Source: Bradyrhizobium sp. BRP22 (GTDB lineage: Bacteria; Pseudomonadota; Alphaproteobacteria; Rhizobiales; Xanthobacteraceae). From it: a stretch of DNA of 64,000 nt. How positions within the stretch are numbered: the first letter of the stretch is position 1; the number at the start of each line of letters is the position of its first letter. Of this stretch, positions 40,351 to 49,714 are shown in pieces. Made by a program: the position numbers and the translations under genes. The DNA lies in the NCBI RefSeq assembly GCF_020194175.1, contig NZ_JADYVX010000008.1:124001-188000 (forward strand), written 5' to 3'. Below the pieces are notes generated by a model. It ran no database searches. It was not told where the DNA came from and saw only the letters and a list, made by a program, of their open reading frames with translations.

Positions 40351-42417
40351 ATGTCTGATCTCACGGGAACCAACGGCGACGATATCCTGACCGGCACCGA
40401 TGGGCCGGATCATATCTTCGGCCTTGCCGGCAACGACACGATCAACGGCAACGGGGGCAACGATACGCTGTCAGGCGATGACGGCGATGACACGCTCAGC
40501 GGCGGTGATGGTGACGATCACATCCTGGGCGGCGCGGGCAACGACGCCATCACCGGCGGCAACGGCAACGATCTTCTCGAAGGTGGCTCGGGAAACGACC
40601 ACATCAGCACCGGGGCTGGCAATGACGTCGTGTTCGCCGGTGACGGCATCGATACGATCGATCAGATGGCCGGTCATGACGTCGTCCATGCAGGTGCGGG
40701 CGACGATCTGATCTCGTGGAACGACAAGGTCGGCGATGTCGCGTTCGGCGATGAGGGTAACGACCGGATCATCGGTTCCGACACGGCGGCCGACGAGAGC
40801 CACGGCGGTGACGGCAATGACTTCATTCAGGCTTTTACGACCGACGCCGCGCACGCGACCGCAGGAGATAAGATCTTCGGTGATGCGGGCAATGACACTC
40901 TGATTGGCGGCGACGCCAACGACCACATCGAGGGCGGTACCGGCAATGACGTCATCAACGGAAACGGCGGCAATGATGTCCTCGATGGCGGCGACGGCGA
41001 CGATCATATCAGCACCGGTGCCGGCAACGATATGGTGTTTGGCGGCGATGGCAACGACACTATCGACCAGATGGCGGGCCATGATGTCGTTCATGCCGGC
41101 GATGGGAACGACGTGATCTCCTGGAATGATGCCGTCGGTGATACCGTCTATGGCGACGGCGGCAACGACAGGATCATCGGTTCCGATACGGCGTCCGACG
41201 AAAGTCATGGCGGCGACGGCGACGATTTCATTCAGGCCTTCACCACCGATGCCGCGCATGCGACTGCAGGCGACAGGATGTTCGGTGATGGCGGCGATGA
41301 CACGCTGGTCGGCGGCGATGCCGCGGACCACATCGAAGGCGGTACCGGAAACGATACCATCAGCGGTGGCGGCGGCAACGACTACCTCGACGGCGGGTCT
41401 GGAAACGACCACATCAGCACCGGAGCCGGCAACGACCTGGTTTACGGCGGCGACGGCAACGATACCATCGACCAGATGGCCGGCCATGACGTCGTTCACG
41501 CCGGTGCCGGCGACGACGTGATCTCCTGGAATGATGGTGTTGGCGACACCGTCTTTGGTGACCAAGGTGACGACAGGATCATCGGTTCCGACACCGCGTC
41601 AGACGAAAGTCATGGCGGCGACGGCAACGACTTCATCCAGGCTTTCACGACGAGCGCCGAGAACGCCACGGGCGGCGACAAGATGTTCGGAGATGCCGGC
41701 GACGATACCCTGGTGGGCGGCAACGGCAACGATCGTATCGAAGGCGGCACGGGCAACGACACCATCGTCGGCAACGGCGGCAACGACCTTCTCGACGGTG
41801 GCGACGGAGACGATCACATCAGCGGCGGTGATGGCAACGACCAGATCTTCGGCGGCGCCGGCAACGATGTCATCGACAAGATGGCGGGCCATGATTTCGT
41901 CGATGCGGGTGATGGCGACGACATCATCCAGTGGAACGATACTACCGGTGACCTGGTTCATGGCGGCAATGGCAGCGATAGGATCATCGGTGGTGACATG
42001 GCCGCTGACGAGATCTATGGGGATGCCGGCAACGACTTCATCCAGGCTTTCACGACCAGCGCGGCGAACGCAACGGTCGGCGACAAGTTGTTCGGCGGCG
42101 ACGGCAACGATACCATCATCGGTGGCAATGGTGCGGACCGCATCGATGGCGGAGTCGGCAACGACACCCTCACCGGCAACGGCGGGGCCGATATCTTCAC
42201 CTTCCAGGCGTCGCAAGGTGGGCATGACGCGATCACGGACTTCAACGTCAACAGCGATACGATCAATCTCTCCGGCTTTGGCTCCAATTTTGATCCGATG
42301 GCCCACCTGCACGACACTGCCGGCGGAGCCGTACTCGATCTCGGCGCCGCCGGACAGGTGACGTTCGAGGGCGTCCACGCCGCCGATCTCAATCAACACG
42401 ATTTCGTCCTGGGCTAA
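40351..42417 (+). CDS. RTX-repeat calcium-binding exoprotein
   Basis: 688 residues built almost entirely of GGxGxDxUx nonapeptide repeats (GGAGNDAITGGNGNDLLEGG and so on), which fold into a calcium-stabilised beta-roll outside the cell. Residues about 56-595 are four tandem 135-residue units, each containing IDQMAGHDVVHAG, ISWNDxVGD, DRIIGSDTAxDESHGG and DDFIQAFTT. The last 75 residues (ADIFTFQASQGGHDAITDFN ... AADLNQHDFVLG) are a typical C-terminal type I secretion signal region. No enzymatic domain is present, so it is probably structural, adhesive or an antifreeze/biofilm-type surface protein. The dedicated transporter and adaptor follow after a strong hairpin. Confidence 0.9.
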   Translation: MSDLTGTNGDDILTGTDGPDHIFGLAGNDTINGNGGNDTLSGDDGDDTLSGGDGDDHILGGAGNDAITGGNGNDLLEGGSGNDHISTGAGNDVVFAGDGIDTIDQMAGHDVVHAGAGDDLISWNDKVGDVAFGDEGNDRIIGSDTAADESHGGDGNDFIQAFTTDAAHATAGDKIFGDAGNDTLIGGDANDHIEGGTGNDVINGNGGNDVLDGGDGDDHISTGAGNDMVFGGDGNDTIDQMAGHDVVHAGDGNDVISWNDAVGDTVYGDGGNDRIIGSDTASDESHGGDGDDFIQAFTTDAAHATAGDRMFGDGGDDTLVGGDAADHIEGGTGNDTISGGGGNDYLDGGSGNDHISTGAGNDLVYGGDGNDTIDQMAGHDVVHAGAGDDVISWNDGVGDTVFGDQGDDRIIGSDTASDESHGGDGNDFIQAFTTSAENATGGDKMFGDAGDDTLVGGNGNDRIEGGTGNDTIVGNGGNDLLDGGDGDDHISGGDGNDQIFGGAGNDVIDKMAGHDFVDAGDGDDIIQWNDTTGDLVHGGNGSDRIIGGDMAADEIYGDAGNDFIQAFTTSAANATVGDKLFGGDGNDTIIGGNGADRIDGGVGNDTLTGNGGADIFTFQASQGGHDAITDFNVNSDTINLSGFGSNFDPMAHLHDTAGGAVLDLGAAGQVTFEGVHAADLNQHDFVLG
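40516..42135 (+). repeat. Four tandem 405-bp coding repeats in the RTX gene
   Basis: Units start at 40516, 40921, 41326 and 41731, each beginning with the codons for D-H/R-I. The IDxMAGHD box recurs at 40651, 41056, 41461 and 41866, exactly 405 bases apart, with no indel in four copies. A fifth unit begins at 42136 and stops after about ten codons. Unit 4 differs most (IDKMAGHDFVDAGD, GGDMAADEIYGDAG). Confidence 0.93.
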
Positions 42418-42465
42418 GTCCCCTCAGGATTGTCTGTCCTCAGCGAACACAACAGCGCTTCTACG

Positions 42466-42503
42466 GATACGGTCGTCCTCCTCTTGGGGAGGACGACCGT
42501 ATC
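42466..42503 (+). terminator. Strong hairpin between RTX gene and its exporter
   Basis: A perfect 16-bp stem, GATACGGTCGTCCTCC (42466-42481) with its complement at 42488-42503, and a 6-base loop. It is followed within ten bases by TTTT. It lies 49 bases after the RTX stop and 100 bases before the exporter gene. It could work as a partial Rho-independent terminator or as a 3' stabiliser, giving more RTX protein than exporter. Confidence 0.75.
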
Positions 42504-42605
42504 GGAGGATTTTGAAGTCGTGCTGCGCCTGTCAGATACGGCAGGGGCGACGAGATCCGGATTTCACGACCAGGACATCAGGATTGAAAGTTGGGGGCGT
42601 CGCAT

Positions 42606-44399
42606 ATGAAGCCGATGTCGAAGCTCGCGGCGGTCGATCCGCATGGGGAAAGCAAGACAATCCTCAGCCAGGCCATCGGCTGTTGCAAGATCCAGTTCCT
42701 GGTGGTGGGCCTGTTCAGTGGCGTGGTCAACCTGCTGCAGCTCACCATCCCGATCTACATGATGCAGATTTTCGACGGCGTACTGACGACGCAAAACGTC
42801 GATACGCTGCTCTACTTGTCGCTGATCGCGGGCATGTCCATCCTGTTGCTGGCTATTCTGGAAATCTCGCGCAATCAGACCCTGCAGCGCGTTGCAATCT
42901 GGGTCGAGCAGAGGGCCGCCCCGGAGGGCTTTGCGAGAGCGATCGAGAGCGTGCTCTCCGGTCATTCCTATCGTATGGAGGCGCTGCGCGATCTCGCCAT
43001 CTGCCGCGGTTATCTCGGCTCGCCTGCTTTGCTCGCCCTCTACGATCTTCCCTGGGTGGTGATTTTTCTCGCCGTGATCTTCGCCCTGCATCCGGTGCTG
43101 GGTTGCATTGCGACGGCCGGAGCGATCGTCCTTTTCATTCTCACCTTGCTGAACGAGTTGACCACCTCGCGCCTGATGGAGGAAGCAAATGTTGCGGCGG
43201 CCAATTCGCAACGTCGAGCCGACAGTATCGCGCGCAATGCAGAGGTGATCGACAGCATGGGCATGTTGCCGGCGGTAATGCGCCGCTGGCAGGAGGCGGT
43301 GGCCGAAATGCTGCCGCCGCAGCGAGGCGCGGCGCAGCGAGCCTCCGTTCTGCTGGCCATGGCCAAGTTCGCGCGCCTGGGTGTGCAGATCGCCGTGCTT
43401 GGCGCGGGCGGCTATCTGGTGCTGCAGCATGAGCTGACATCGGGCGTAGCCGTCGCTGGCTCCATCATCATGGGCCGGGCGCTTGCGCCAGTGGAAATGC
43501 TGATCGGCGGCTGGAAGCAGCTGGTCCAGGCCCGGCAGGCCTTCTTTCGCTTGCAGCACTTTCTTCGCCAGCCTCGTCTTCGTCCATGCGGACGGCCATT
43601 GCCGACCCCGGTCGGCCGGCTGTCGGTGGAGCGTGTCTCGTACGGCTTACCGGGTTCGACGGTCCCGATCGTCAAAGGCGTGCAGTTCGCGCTGGCTCCC
43701 GGTGACAGTCTTGCCATCATCGGCCCCTCGGCAGCCGGCAAGACCACGCTGATCAAGATGCTGATCGGAACGCTTGCGCCAAGCGCCGGCACCGTCCGTC
43801 TCGATGGCGCCGACGTCCATCGCTGGATGCGTGAGGATTTCGGCCGCTACGTCGGCTACCTGCCGCAATCGGTCGAGCTGTTCGAGGGTTCAGTATTCCG
43901 CAACATCGCGCGGATGGCAGAGGCCTCGCCCGAGCAGGTTTACCAGGCCGCCAAGCTTGCGGGCTGTCACGACATGATCTTGCGGCTGCCGCGCGGCTAC
44001 GAGACCGAGATCGGCGAGAACGGGCAGTATCTGTCGGGCGGACAGCGGCAACTGATCGGCCTGGCGCGTGCCCTGTTCTGCAATCCGAAGTTCGTGGTGC
44101 TGGATGAACCCAACAGCAATCTCGACGGCGATTCCGAGGCCAATCTTGCCGATACGTTAGGAAAGCTCAAGGCGCGCGGCGCCACGGTGGTCCTGGTCTC
44201 GCACCGTCCGCGCTTGGTGCAGCATGTCGATCTGGTCTTGCTGATGAGAGATGGCGCGGTCGAAATGTTTGGACCGCGGGCTGAGATCCTGAACCGCGTC
44301 GTCGCCCCGACCCCCGACAACCGGCCGACATTGACGGAACCACGCATCACCACAGTGCCAGCAACCGCCCGGCGCGAACAGAACCGCGTTGCATCATGA
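42606..44399 (+). CDS. Type I secretion ABC transporter (PrtD-type permease/ATPase)
   Basis: 597 residues from ATG 42606 (TTG 42591 is an alternative five codons upstream). The N-terminal half has about six membrane helices (FSGVVNLLQLTIPIYMMQIF; LLYLSLIAGMSILLLAILE; WVVIFLAVIFALHPVLGCIA). The ATPase half has Walker A IGPSAAGKTTLIK, the signature LSGGQRQLIGLARAL, Walker B KFVVLDEPNSNLD and the H-loop VLVSHRPRL. There is no N-terminal peptidase C39-like domain, which places it with PrtD exporters of RTX proteases and similar proteins. It powers one-step export of the preceding RTX protein. The outer-membrane TolC partner is not in the window. Confidence 0.9.
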   Translation: MKPMSKLAAVDPHGESKTILSQAIGCCKIQFLVVGLFSGVVNLLQLTIPIYMMQIFDGVLTTQNVDTLLYLSLIAGMSILLLAILEISRNQTLQRVAIWVEQRAAPEGFARAIESVLSGHSYRMEALRDLAICRGYLGSPALLALYDLPWVVIFLAVIFALHPVLGCIATAGAIVLFILTLLNELTTSRLMEEANVAAANSQRRADSIARNAEVIDSMGMLPAVMRRWQEAVAEMLPPQRGAAQRASVLLAMAKFARLGVQIAVLGAGGYLVLQHELTSGVAVAGSIIMGRALAPVEMLIGGWKQLVQARQAFFRLQHFLRQPRLRPCGRPLPTPVGRLSVERVSYGLPGSTVPIVKGVQFALAPGDSLAIIGPSAAGKTTLIKMLIGTLAPSAGTVRLDGADVHRWMREDFGRYVGYLPQSVELFEGSVFRNIARMAEASPEQVYQAAKLAGCHDMILRLPRGYETEIGENGQYLSGGQRQLIGLARALFCNPKFVVLDEPNSNLDGDSEANLADTLGKLKARGATVVLVSHRPRLVQHVDLVLLMRDGAVEMFGPRAEILNRVVAPTPDNRPTLTEPRITTVPATARREQNRVAS

Positions 44400-45793
44400 C
44401 CCAAGCTCTCACGTCTCCGTCCCAACGAGCCCTCGTCACTGATGGCGGCGACTGGTCGATCGCGTCGCGCGCGCCACCATCGATCGAGGCGCCTCATCCG
44501 TCGACACGCGGCGCGATCCTGCTCGGATTGATCGCCATGGCAGTCTTCATCGGCGGCTTCAGCGTCTGGTCCGTCTCCGCACCGTTGGCGGAAGCGGCGA
44601 TCGCGAATGGTTTGATCGAGGTCGAGGGGCAGCGTCGCGTCATTGCCAACCAGGAGGGCGGATCGGTCCAGGAACTCCTGGTGCGCGACGGCGATCATGT
44701 GCGGGCCGGTCAGGTGCTGATGCGGCTGAATGATGTGCAGGCAAGCGCGGCGGCCGAGACGGCGCGAGCCCAGCGCTGGGCGTTGCTCGCGAAATTGGCC
44801 CGACTGGACGCCGAGACGGCCGCAAGCAGCGATATAAGCTTTCCCGATGATCTGCTGGCGGCGGCTGGTGGGCAAGGCTTCGACGCCCTGCGCGCTGCCG
44901 ATGCGGTCAGCGGCCAGCGCGCCCTGTTCGAGGCGCGCACGATCAGCTTGAAAAGCCAGCTTGCCGTGCTGCTGGATCGGGTCGATCAGCAACTCGGCGT
45001 GATCGAATCGGCGGAACAGCAACAGCGCGCCACGCGGCAACAGCTCGAATTGATACGGTATGAGGCCGAGATCAAGCAGGGATTGTTGACAAAGGGCCTG
45101 GCGACGTTGTCCGCTGTGCTGGCCTTGCAGCGGAGCCAAGCCGGATTGGAAGGGACGCTGGGTGACCTGAGCGGGCAGATCCAACGCGCGAGGGCCGCGA
45201 TCGCGGAGGCTCGCTCATCCATGAAGCAGATTCAAGATCAGCGGCTACAGGATGTCTCGAACGACACACGCGAAGCCCGTAACAGGCTGAACGAGGTAGA
45301 GGACAAATTGCGCGCCGCGCAGGATGTCGCCGTGCGCCGCGATGTAGTGGCGCCAGAGGACGGAACAGTCCTTGGCATGCGGGTGTTCAACGTCGGCGCC
45401 GTGGTCAAGCCTGGCGATACGGTTATGGAACTGGTGCCATCGCGCGATCGGCTGGTGGCCAACGTGAAACTTTCGCCCGACGACATCGATGTGGTGTATC
45501 CTGGCCTTGAAGCACAGGTGCGTCTTCCTGCGTTCAAGCAGCGCCTCGTGCCCTTCGTTGCGGGCCGCGTCACCTTCGTCGCCTCCGACGTCACGGCCGA
45601 TGAGCAGACGAAAAGCAACTACTATAAAGTGCAGATTCTGATCGATCGAGACCAGCTTGCTCATCTTCCCAATGTCCAGCTCACGCCGGGGATGCCGGTG
45701 GAGGCAATGGTTCAGCTTGGGGAGCGAAGTTTCTTCCGCTACATCACTCAGCCGATTCGGGACAGCTTTCACCGTGCCTTTCACGAGCAATGA
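44396..45793 (+). CDS. HlyD-family periplasmic adaptor of type I secretion
   Basis: 465 residues, start overlapping the transporter stop by 4 bases. One membrane helix (AILLGLIAMAVFIGGFSVWS, about 40-60) is followed by the half-lipoyl strand EGQRRVIANQEGGSVQELLV and a long coiled-coil hairpin (about 110-300). The second lipoyl/beta-barrel part (VAPEDGTVLGMRVFNVGAVV, TPGMPVEAMVQLGERSFFRY) ends in the usual HlyD C-terminus near ITQPIRDSFHRAFHEQ. It bridges the inner-membrane ABC protein and an outer-membrane TolC-like channel. Confidence 0.9.
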   Translation: MTQALTSPSQRALVTDGGDWSIASRAPPSIEAPHPSTRGAILLGLIAMAVFIGGFSVWSVSAPLAEAAIANGLIEVEGQRRVIANQEGGSVQELLVRDGDHVRAGQVLMRLNDVQASAAAETARAQRWALLAKLARLDAETAASSDISFPDDLLAAAGGQGFDALRAADAVSGQRALFEARTISLKSQLAVLLDRVDQQLGVIESAEQQQRATRQQLELIRYEAEIKQGLLTKGLATLSAVLALQRSQAGLEGTLGDLSGQIQRARAAIAEARSSMKQIQDQRLQDVSNDTREARNRLNEVEDKLRAAQDVAVRRDVVAPEDGTVLGMRVFNVGAVVKPGDTVMELVPSRDRLVANVKLSPDDIDVVYPGLEAQVRLPAFKQRLVPFVAGRVTFVASDVTADEQTKSNYYKVQILIDRDQLAHLPNVQLTPGMPVEAMVQLGERSFFRYITQPIRDSFHRAFHEQ

Positions 45794-45910
45794 GCGCGTG
45801 ATCTGCGCTATCGAGTTCCGTATGCCTCCTCTTGGCGAGCGCGCCGACGGATCAGCTCGAGGTGATCGTCGGGCGCCGGCCACAACACAGCTCCTGCGTG
45901 CCTGGTGGCA

Positions 45911-46740
45911 TCAGGCCGTGACGTACATCGCCTTCCCTTGCGCCAGATACTGGAAGAGCTTGTAGCTCATCCAAATATAGCCGCCGCTGCCGTTCCATTG
46001 GTGACCCCAGTTCGGGCCGAAGCTGTTCTGGATCAGGATGGCCTGCTGATCGTCGTCGTAGCCGATGATGAGCATGCAGTGACCGATAAGCTTGCCGTCC
46101 GGACTCTTGTCCTTGTTGAAGGGTCCGGTCATCGGACTCGGCGAGGTGCTGTTATAGCTCCCAAAGCCCTCGTTCAGCGCGGTGCCGTAGCAAAGCGCGC
46201 CGCCGTTAGCGATCACTGCCTTGATCGCATCGAGATCGGACGTATCCACCATTGCCCAGCCGGGGATCTGGAAGCTCGCGTCAACGGTCGCGTTCGCATC
46301 ATAGCTCGACCAGAGTTCGCGGCAGTTCGGATAATACGGCGCCGTTGCCCAGTTGGGCGTTCCTGCCTGGGTCAGAAGATCGAGATAGGAGTCGAGCCGC
46401 GAGCCATTGCAGGTGGTGGCGCCATAGATCTTCATGACCTGGATATAGATGTGGGCCGGGCTCGCCTGCAGCGACGCGGTTGACGGCGATTGCTTCGACG
46501 CGGCAGCGGCGGTGAAGGTGGCAAGACCATAGGTCGAGGCCCATGCGGCGCAACTGCCGGGACTGCCTTGGTGCTGGGCTGTGCCCTGCGCCTGCGGCGG
46601 CGGCAGATAGTCGGGGTTGACGTTGCGGATGTGGGCAGTGCCTCGGTGAACACAGGCCGGATCGACTGCCCGGTCTCGACCGTTGTCGGATCGTAGCCCG
46701 GATCGAACACGGCGTTGAGAACGGCTTGCTGCGTCGACAT
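45911..46740 (-). pseudogene. Papain-like (C1) cysteine peptidase with one frameshift
   Basis: ATG 46740 has GGAGG five bases upstream and opens MSTQQAVLNAVFDPGYDPTT, VETGQSIRPVFTEALP. The family sequence continues only in the -1-shifted frame as HIRNVNPDYLPPPQAQGTAQ and HQGSPGSCAAWASTYG. One base missing at a C-run near 46640 restores a 276-residue protein. Then the nucleophile is C64 (GSPGSCAAW), the catalytic His is in GHCMLIIGYDDD and the Asn in LIQNSFGPNWG. The catalytic triad is intact downstream of the shift. There is no signal peptide or long propeptide. It could be a true mutation or a sequencing error in CCC. Confidence 0.78.
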
Positions 46741-46824
46741 GAAAACCTCCATTGGGAGATGTGAGAACGATTGGATGGGGCCGGCGGCAATGCCGCCCGG
46801 CGGGCCTTGCATCCGGCGAACCGG

Positions 46825-48516
46825 TCATAGCGACGCGGCTTCCACCGCTGTCTTGCGTCGAGGCTGCCTTTGGCTCGTCGTCGCGCCTATCCCAAGCGCC
46901 GTGGCGAGACTGGAGCCGAGCGGCGAGCCGAGCCCGCAGCAGGCGTTCCAGGGCTTGCCGGCCGGGAACGAGATATTGGAATCGGGTGGTCCGTTGTCGC
47001 CCTCGGTGATCGGCTTGCAGCATTCCGTGCCGCCGAGCTGCAGCTCATAGAGACGGGGGTTGAGATAGCCGATCGGCGTTCCCCCATTTCCCTCCACGAG
47101 CAGCGCCATCAGGGCCGCCCACATTGGCGCCGCGGCACTCGTGCCGTAGCCAACGTCGTAGCTGCTGTTGCTGGCGCCGTTGCTCGCTACGTCCGGCAGA
47201 CCGCGGCCGGCTGTCTGCCCCTCATTGAACGGCACCGGCAGGGTGAGCGTCTGCTGGAAATCAGGAACCGGAAACAGCGTGCTGATGCCGCCTCCGGTCG
47301 CGAGTTTCTGTCCGATCTCGGTCATCTCGTTCCACACCACTTCTCCGGTCAGGACGCGCTGGTCTCCCTGCTGCGTAAGCACGAGCTCGGTCCCGCCGCA
47401 GGCGAGGCAGAACGGCGAGGACGCCGGAAACGCGCAGTTTTGCCTGTAGGTGCCGCCATTATCCACATCGCCAGGGGCGCCAAAGTCTCCGGAGGCGACG
47501 CACACGGTGACGCCGAGCAGACCAGCGATCGCGAAGAGAAAATTCACGGACAGCGCCGTCTGCGTGGACCAGCTCGATTCCGGCTGGCCAAGGCTGATCG
47601 ACATCACGCTGCAGGGGTGTTTGTCGTTCTCGAGCGCCGCGATCAGGGTGTCGACCCAGGGATCGGACGAATAGCCGTAGTCCTGGACGATGGCGTAGCC
47701 GACGAGCGTGGCGCCCGGCGCAACCGCGCCGGTCAGCATCAGGTCCATCATCGCTTCACCGTTGCGCTTCGGCCGCATGGGGTCGTCCTGTGCTTTCGGC
47801 GGGCCCCACTCCGGCACCAGCACAATAGACACGGGGCCGAGGCCCAGCTTGCGGTAATAGGCCTCGATCTCGTCGAGATCGACCCTGAGGTCCTGTTCGA
47901 TGAAGGCGACCGTGGTGCCCTGGCCGGTCAGGTGTTGCGGATATTGATAGTAGTCGAATGCGACCGTGGTCGGCAGATTGCCCTTGAGCGAGGGCGGCTC
48001 GGTGAAGGCCGAGGCGTCCGGCAGGGCTGCGAGCCGGGAAAGATCGTCGAGACCGAGCACGGCGCGTACATAAGGCGCAAGCGCCGCTGGCAGGCTCAAG
48101 GCGCCTTCATAGGCGCGCAGGACGAGATCACCGTGGTGATAGCGGCCGATCGCGACGCCGAAGGCGCGCGCGAGAGCGCAGGCCTTGCCTTCGATGGTGA
48201 CGAAAAGGCCGCCCAGCGCGGTTCGGCTCAGGGTGAAGCCGTACTGCTGGCAGAAGGCTTTGACCGCGTCGAGCGCCTCAGGAAGAGGCGTCACCTCGTC
48301 CGCGAGCGTGTCGCGCGTGAGAAACCCGCGGCCCGCGATCGGCTGTCGCCCGAGCGCGCTCGCCCGCGCCAGCAGGGCCGCGTCACCGCAGCGCGGCACG
48401 AGCCGCAGCGTGGCGCGCAGCACCTGGTCGGGATCGGCCGCAGCTTCGCGGGCCTGCAGCAGGTGCTTCGGCAACGCGCTATCTTGAAGAATCGATAGGT
48501 CTCGATGATCCGTCAT
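46825..48516 (-). CDS. S53-family (sedolisin/kumamolisin-like) serine-carboxyl peptidase
   Basis: 563 residues from ATG 48516, which has GGAG nine bases upstream; ATG 48531, five codons earlier, has none. The first 170 residues are a pro-kumamolisin activation domain (LRATLRLVPR; LTRDTLADEVTPLPEALDAV; LGGLFVTIEGKACALARAFG). The catalytic domain has the Glu-Asp pair in NGEAMMDLML (E254, D258), the oxyanion Asp in ASGDFGAPG (D344) and the nucleophile in GYGTSAAAPMW (S460). These are acid-active endopeptidases that mature by self-cleavage, usually outside the cell, yet no signal peptide precedes the propeptide. The neighbours on the same strand are a papain-like peptidase and a class-C-like hydrolase. 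Confidence 0.88.
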   Translation of the reverse strand: MTDHRDLSILQDSALPKHLLQAREAAADPDQVLRATLRLVPRCGDAALLARASALGRQPIAGRGFLTRDTLADEVTPLPEALDAVKAFCQQYGFTLSRTALGGLFVTIEGKACALARAFGVAIGRYHHGDLVLRAYEGALSLPAALAPYVRAVLGLDDLSRLAALPDASAFTEPPSLKGNLPTTVAFDYYQYPQHLTGQGTTVAFIEQDLRVDLDEIEAYYRKLGLGPVSIVLVPEWGPPKAQDDPMRPKRNGEAMMDLMLTGAVAPGATLVGYAIVQDYGYSSDPWVDTLIAALENDKHPCSVMSISLGQPESSWSTQTALSVNFLFAIAGLLGVTVCVASGDFGAPGDVDNGGTYRQNCAFPASSPFCLACGGTELVLTQQGDQRVLTGEVVWNEMTEIGQKLATGGGISTLFPVPDFQQTLTLPVPFNEGQTAGRGLPDVASNGASNSSYDVGYGTSAAAPMWAALMALLVEGNGGTPIGYLNPRLYELQLGGTECCKPITEGDNGPPDSNISFPAGKPWNACCGLGSPLGSSLATALGIGATTSQRQPRRKTAVEAASL

Positions 48517-48577
48517 GGTCTCAGGCTCCATTTCGATGAAGAATTGTATGGCGATCGCGCGGGTGCAATCTCCAGCG

Positions 48578-49714
48578 TCACGGGCATTGTGGGATCTCGG
48601 CCGGCGTCGGAAACGTCGACCGCATCGCCTGGATGCCGCGCAGTTCTCCGAGCAGGATGCGCCCGTTGGTCGTGATTGCGTCGCCAGCGCCGCCGCTGGT
48701 GTTGCCGAACACGAACACGCCCACCTTGTGCGTGGCGTCGAAGGCCATGTAGGTCTCGTAGCCGTCGAAGCCGCCGTTCTTGTCGAAGTAGTCGTTGGAC
48801 AGTTGCCAGCCGAGTCCCATGGACAGTACGTTGGACGGCGGGTGGACCTTCTGGGTCTGCCTCATCGCGAGGCCAAGATGTCCCTCGGGCGGACTGATTT
48901 CGGCCTCCAGGAACGCCAGCATGTCGGCGAGCGTCGATGACAGCGCGCCGGCGCCAAGCCCTGCCGAGGTCAGCACCCAGTCCGGCGGATCGACCGCCTT
49001 GTAGGCCGGCGGTAGGCTCGTGGGCGGGACGTAATTGTAGCCTTGCGCGACCTTCGCCCTCACGGCGCTGTAATCGACTTGCGTCGACGTCATGCCGAGC
49101 GGCGCCGTCACGCGGTCGACCACAAGCGCTGGCCAGTTCTGGTACGTCGCGTCCCAGTTGAACGTGCTGTTACCGCCGGCGTAGGCATGCGACAGCAGAA
49201 CGCCGAGAAGCGCAAAGCCCGGATTGCTGTAGACCCAGTGCCTGCCGGGCGCATAGGGCGGCGTGAAGTCGTTCAGGAACGCGCCCAGCGACGAGAATGG
49301 ATAATCGCCGAACGCTGGCCGCGGTCCGCACACCTCCGTCGGGAATCCAGCGCTGTGCGTGGCGAGGTGCCAGAGCAGGATGTCGCCGTGGGGTTGTTTC
49401 AGGATGACGTCGGACGGTAACAGATCGGTGACGCGGGTGCCCTGCGTCGTGGAGGTCTGCGATGCCGCGAGCGCCAGAAGCGTTGCCGTGAACACCTTGG
49501 TGTTCGAGCCGATGAAGACCACGGTGTCCTCAATCGAACTGGTGCCGCCCTCATGCAAGTCGACCTGCCCAAACCGGAAATAATATCGCTGGCCGGCAAC
49601 CGTCGCGCCGACCAGGATTCCGACGGACTTCTTCGGCTCGGGTATCCCAAAAGGTGCGACGAGCGGTGAAAAGAGGCGATCCACTATTGTGCCGATTCTA
49701 TTCGCATTCCGCAT
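48578..49714 (-). CDS. Serine hydrolase, class C beta-lactamase/D-Ala-D-Ala peptidase family
   Basis: 378 residues. The active-site SxxK is SNTK (70-73) in FIGSNTKVFTATLLA, the YxN motif is YSNPGF (162-164) and the late HxG-like strand lies in KNGGFDGYETYMAF. HLATHSAGFP is another family marker. There is no signal peptide, whereas most family members are exported. Members include beta-lactamases, esterases and D-aminopeptidases; the loop set here looks more like the EstB/PbpX-type hydrolases than AmpC. It is upstream of the S53 peptidase with 61 bases between, so the three hydrolase genes may form one transcript. Confidence 0.84.
   Translation of the reverse strand: MRNANRIGTIVDRLFSPLVAPFGIPEPKKSVGILVGATVAGQRYYFRFGQVDLHEGGTSSIEDTVVFIGSNTKVFTATLLALAASQTSTTQGTRVTDLLPSDVILKQPHGDILLWHLATHSAGFPTEVCGPRPAFGDYPFSSLGAFLNDFTPPYAPGRHWVYSNPGFALLGVLLSHAYAGGNSTFNWDATYQNWPALVVDRVTAPLGMTSTQVDYSAVRAKVAQGYNYVPPTSLPPAYKAVDPPDWVLTSAGLGAGALSSTLADMLAFLEAEISPPEGHLGLAMRQTQKVHPPSNVLSMGLGWQLSNDYFDKNGGFDGYETYMAFDATHKVGVFVFGNTSGGAGDAITTNGRILLGELRGIQAMRSTFPTPAEIPQCP

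Noticed and set aside
40516..42135. Regular repeats as a CRISPR array
   Set aside because: The repeats are 405 bp, contiguous, in frame and encode RTX motifs; there are no short repeats with unique spacers and no cas genes.
40471..42399. Two long minus-strand frames opposite the RTX gene
   Set aside because: They arise from the repeat's codon pattern; the valine/alanine-rich translation is the mirror of GGxGxD repeats, and only the plus frame has a ribosome site and secretion signal.
46870..48498. Plus-strand open frame of 542 codons
   Set aside because: It is the antisense of the S53 peptidase, has arginine-rich low-similarity sequence, and the minus-strand gene has complete catalytic motifs.
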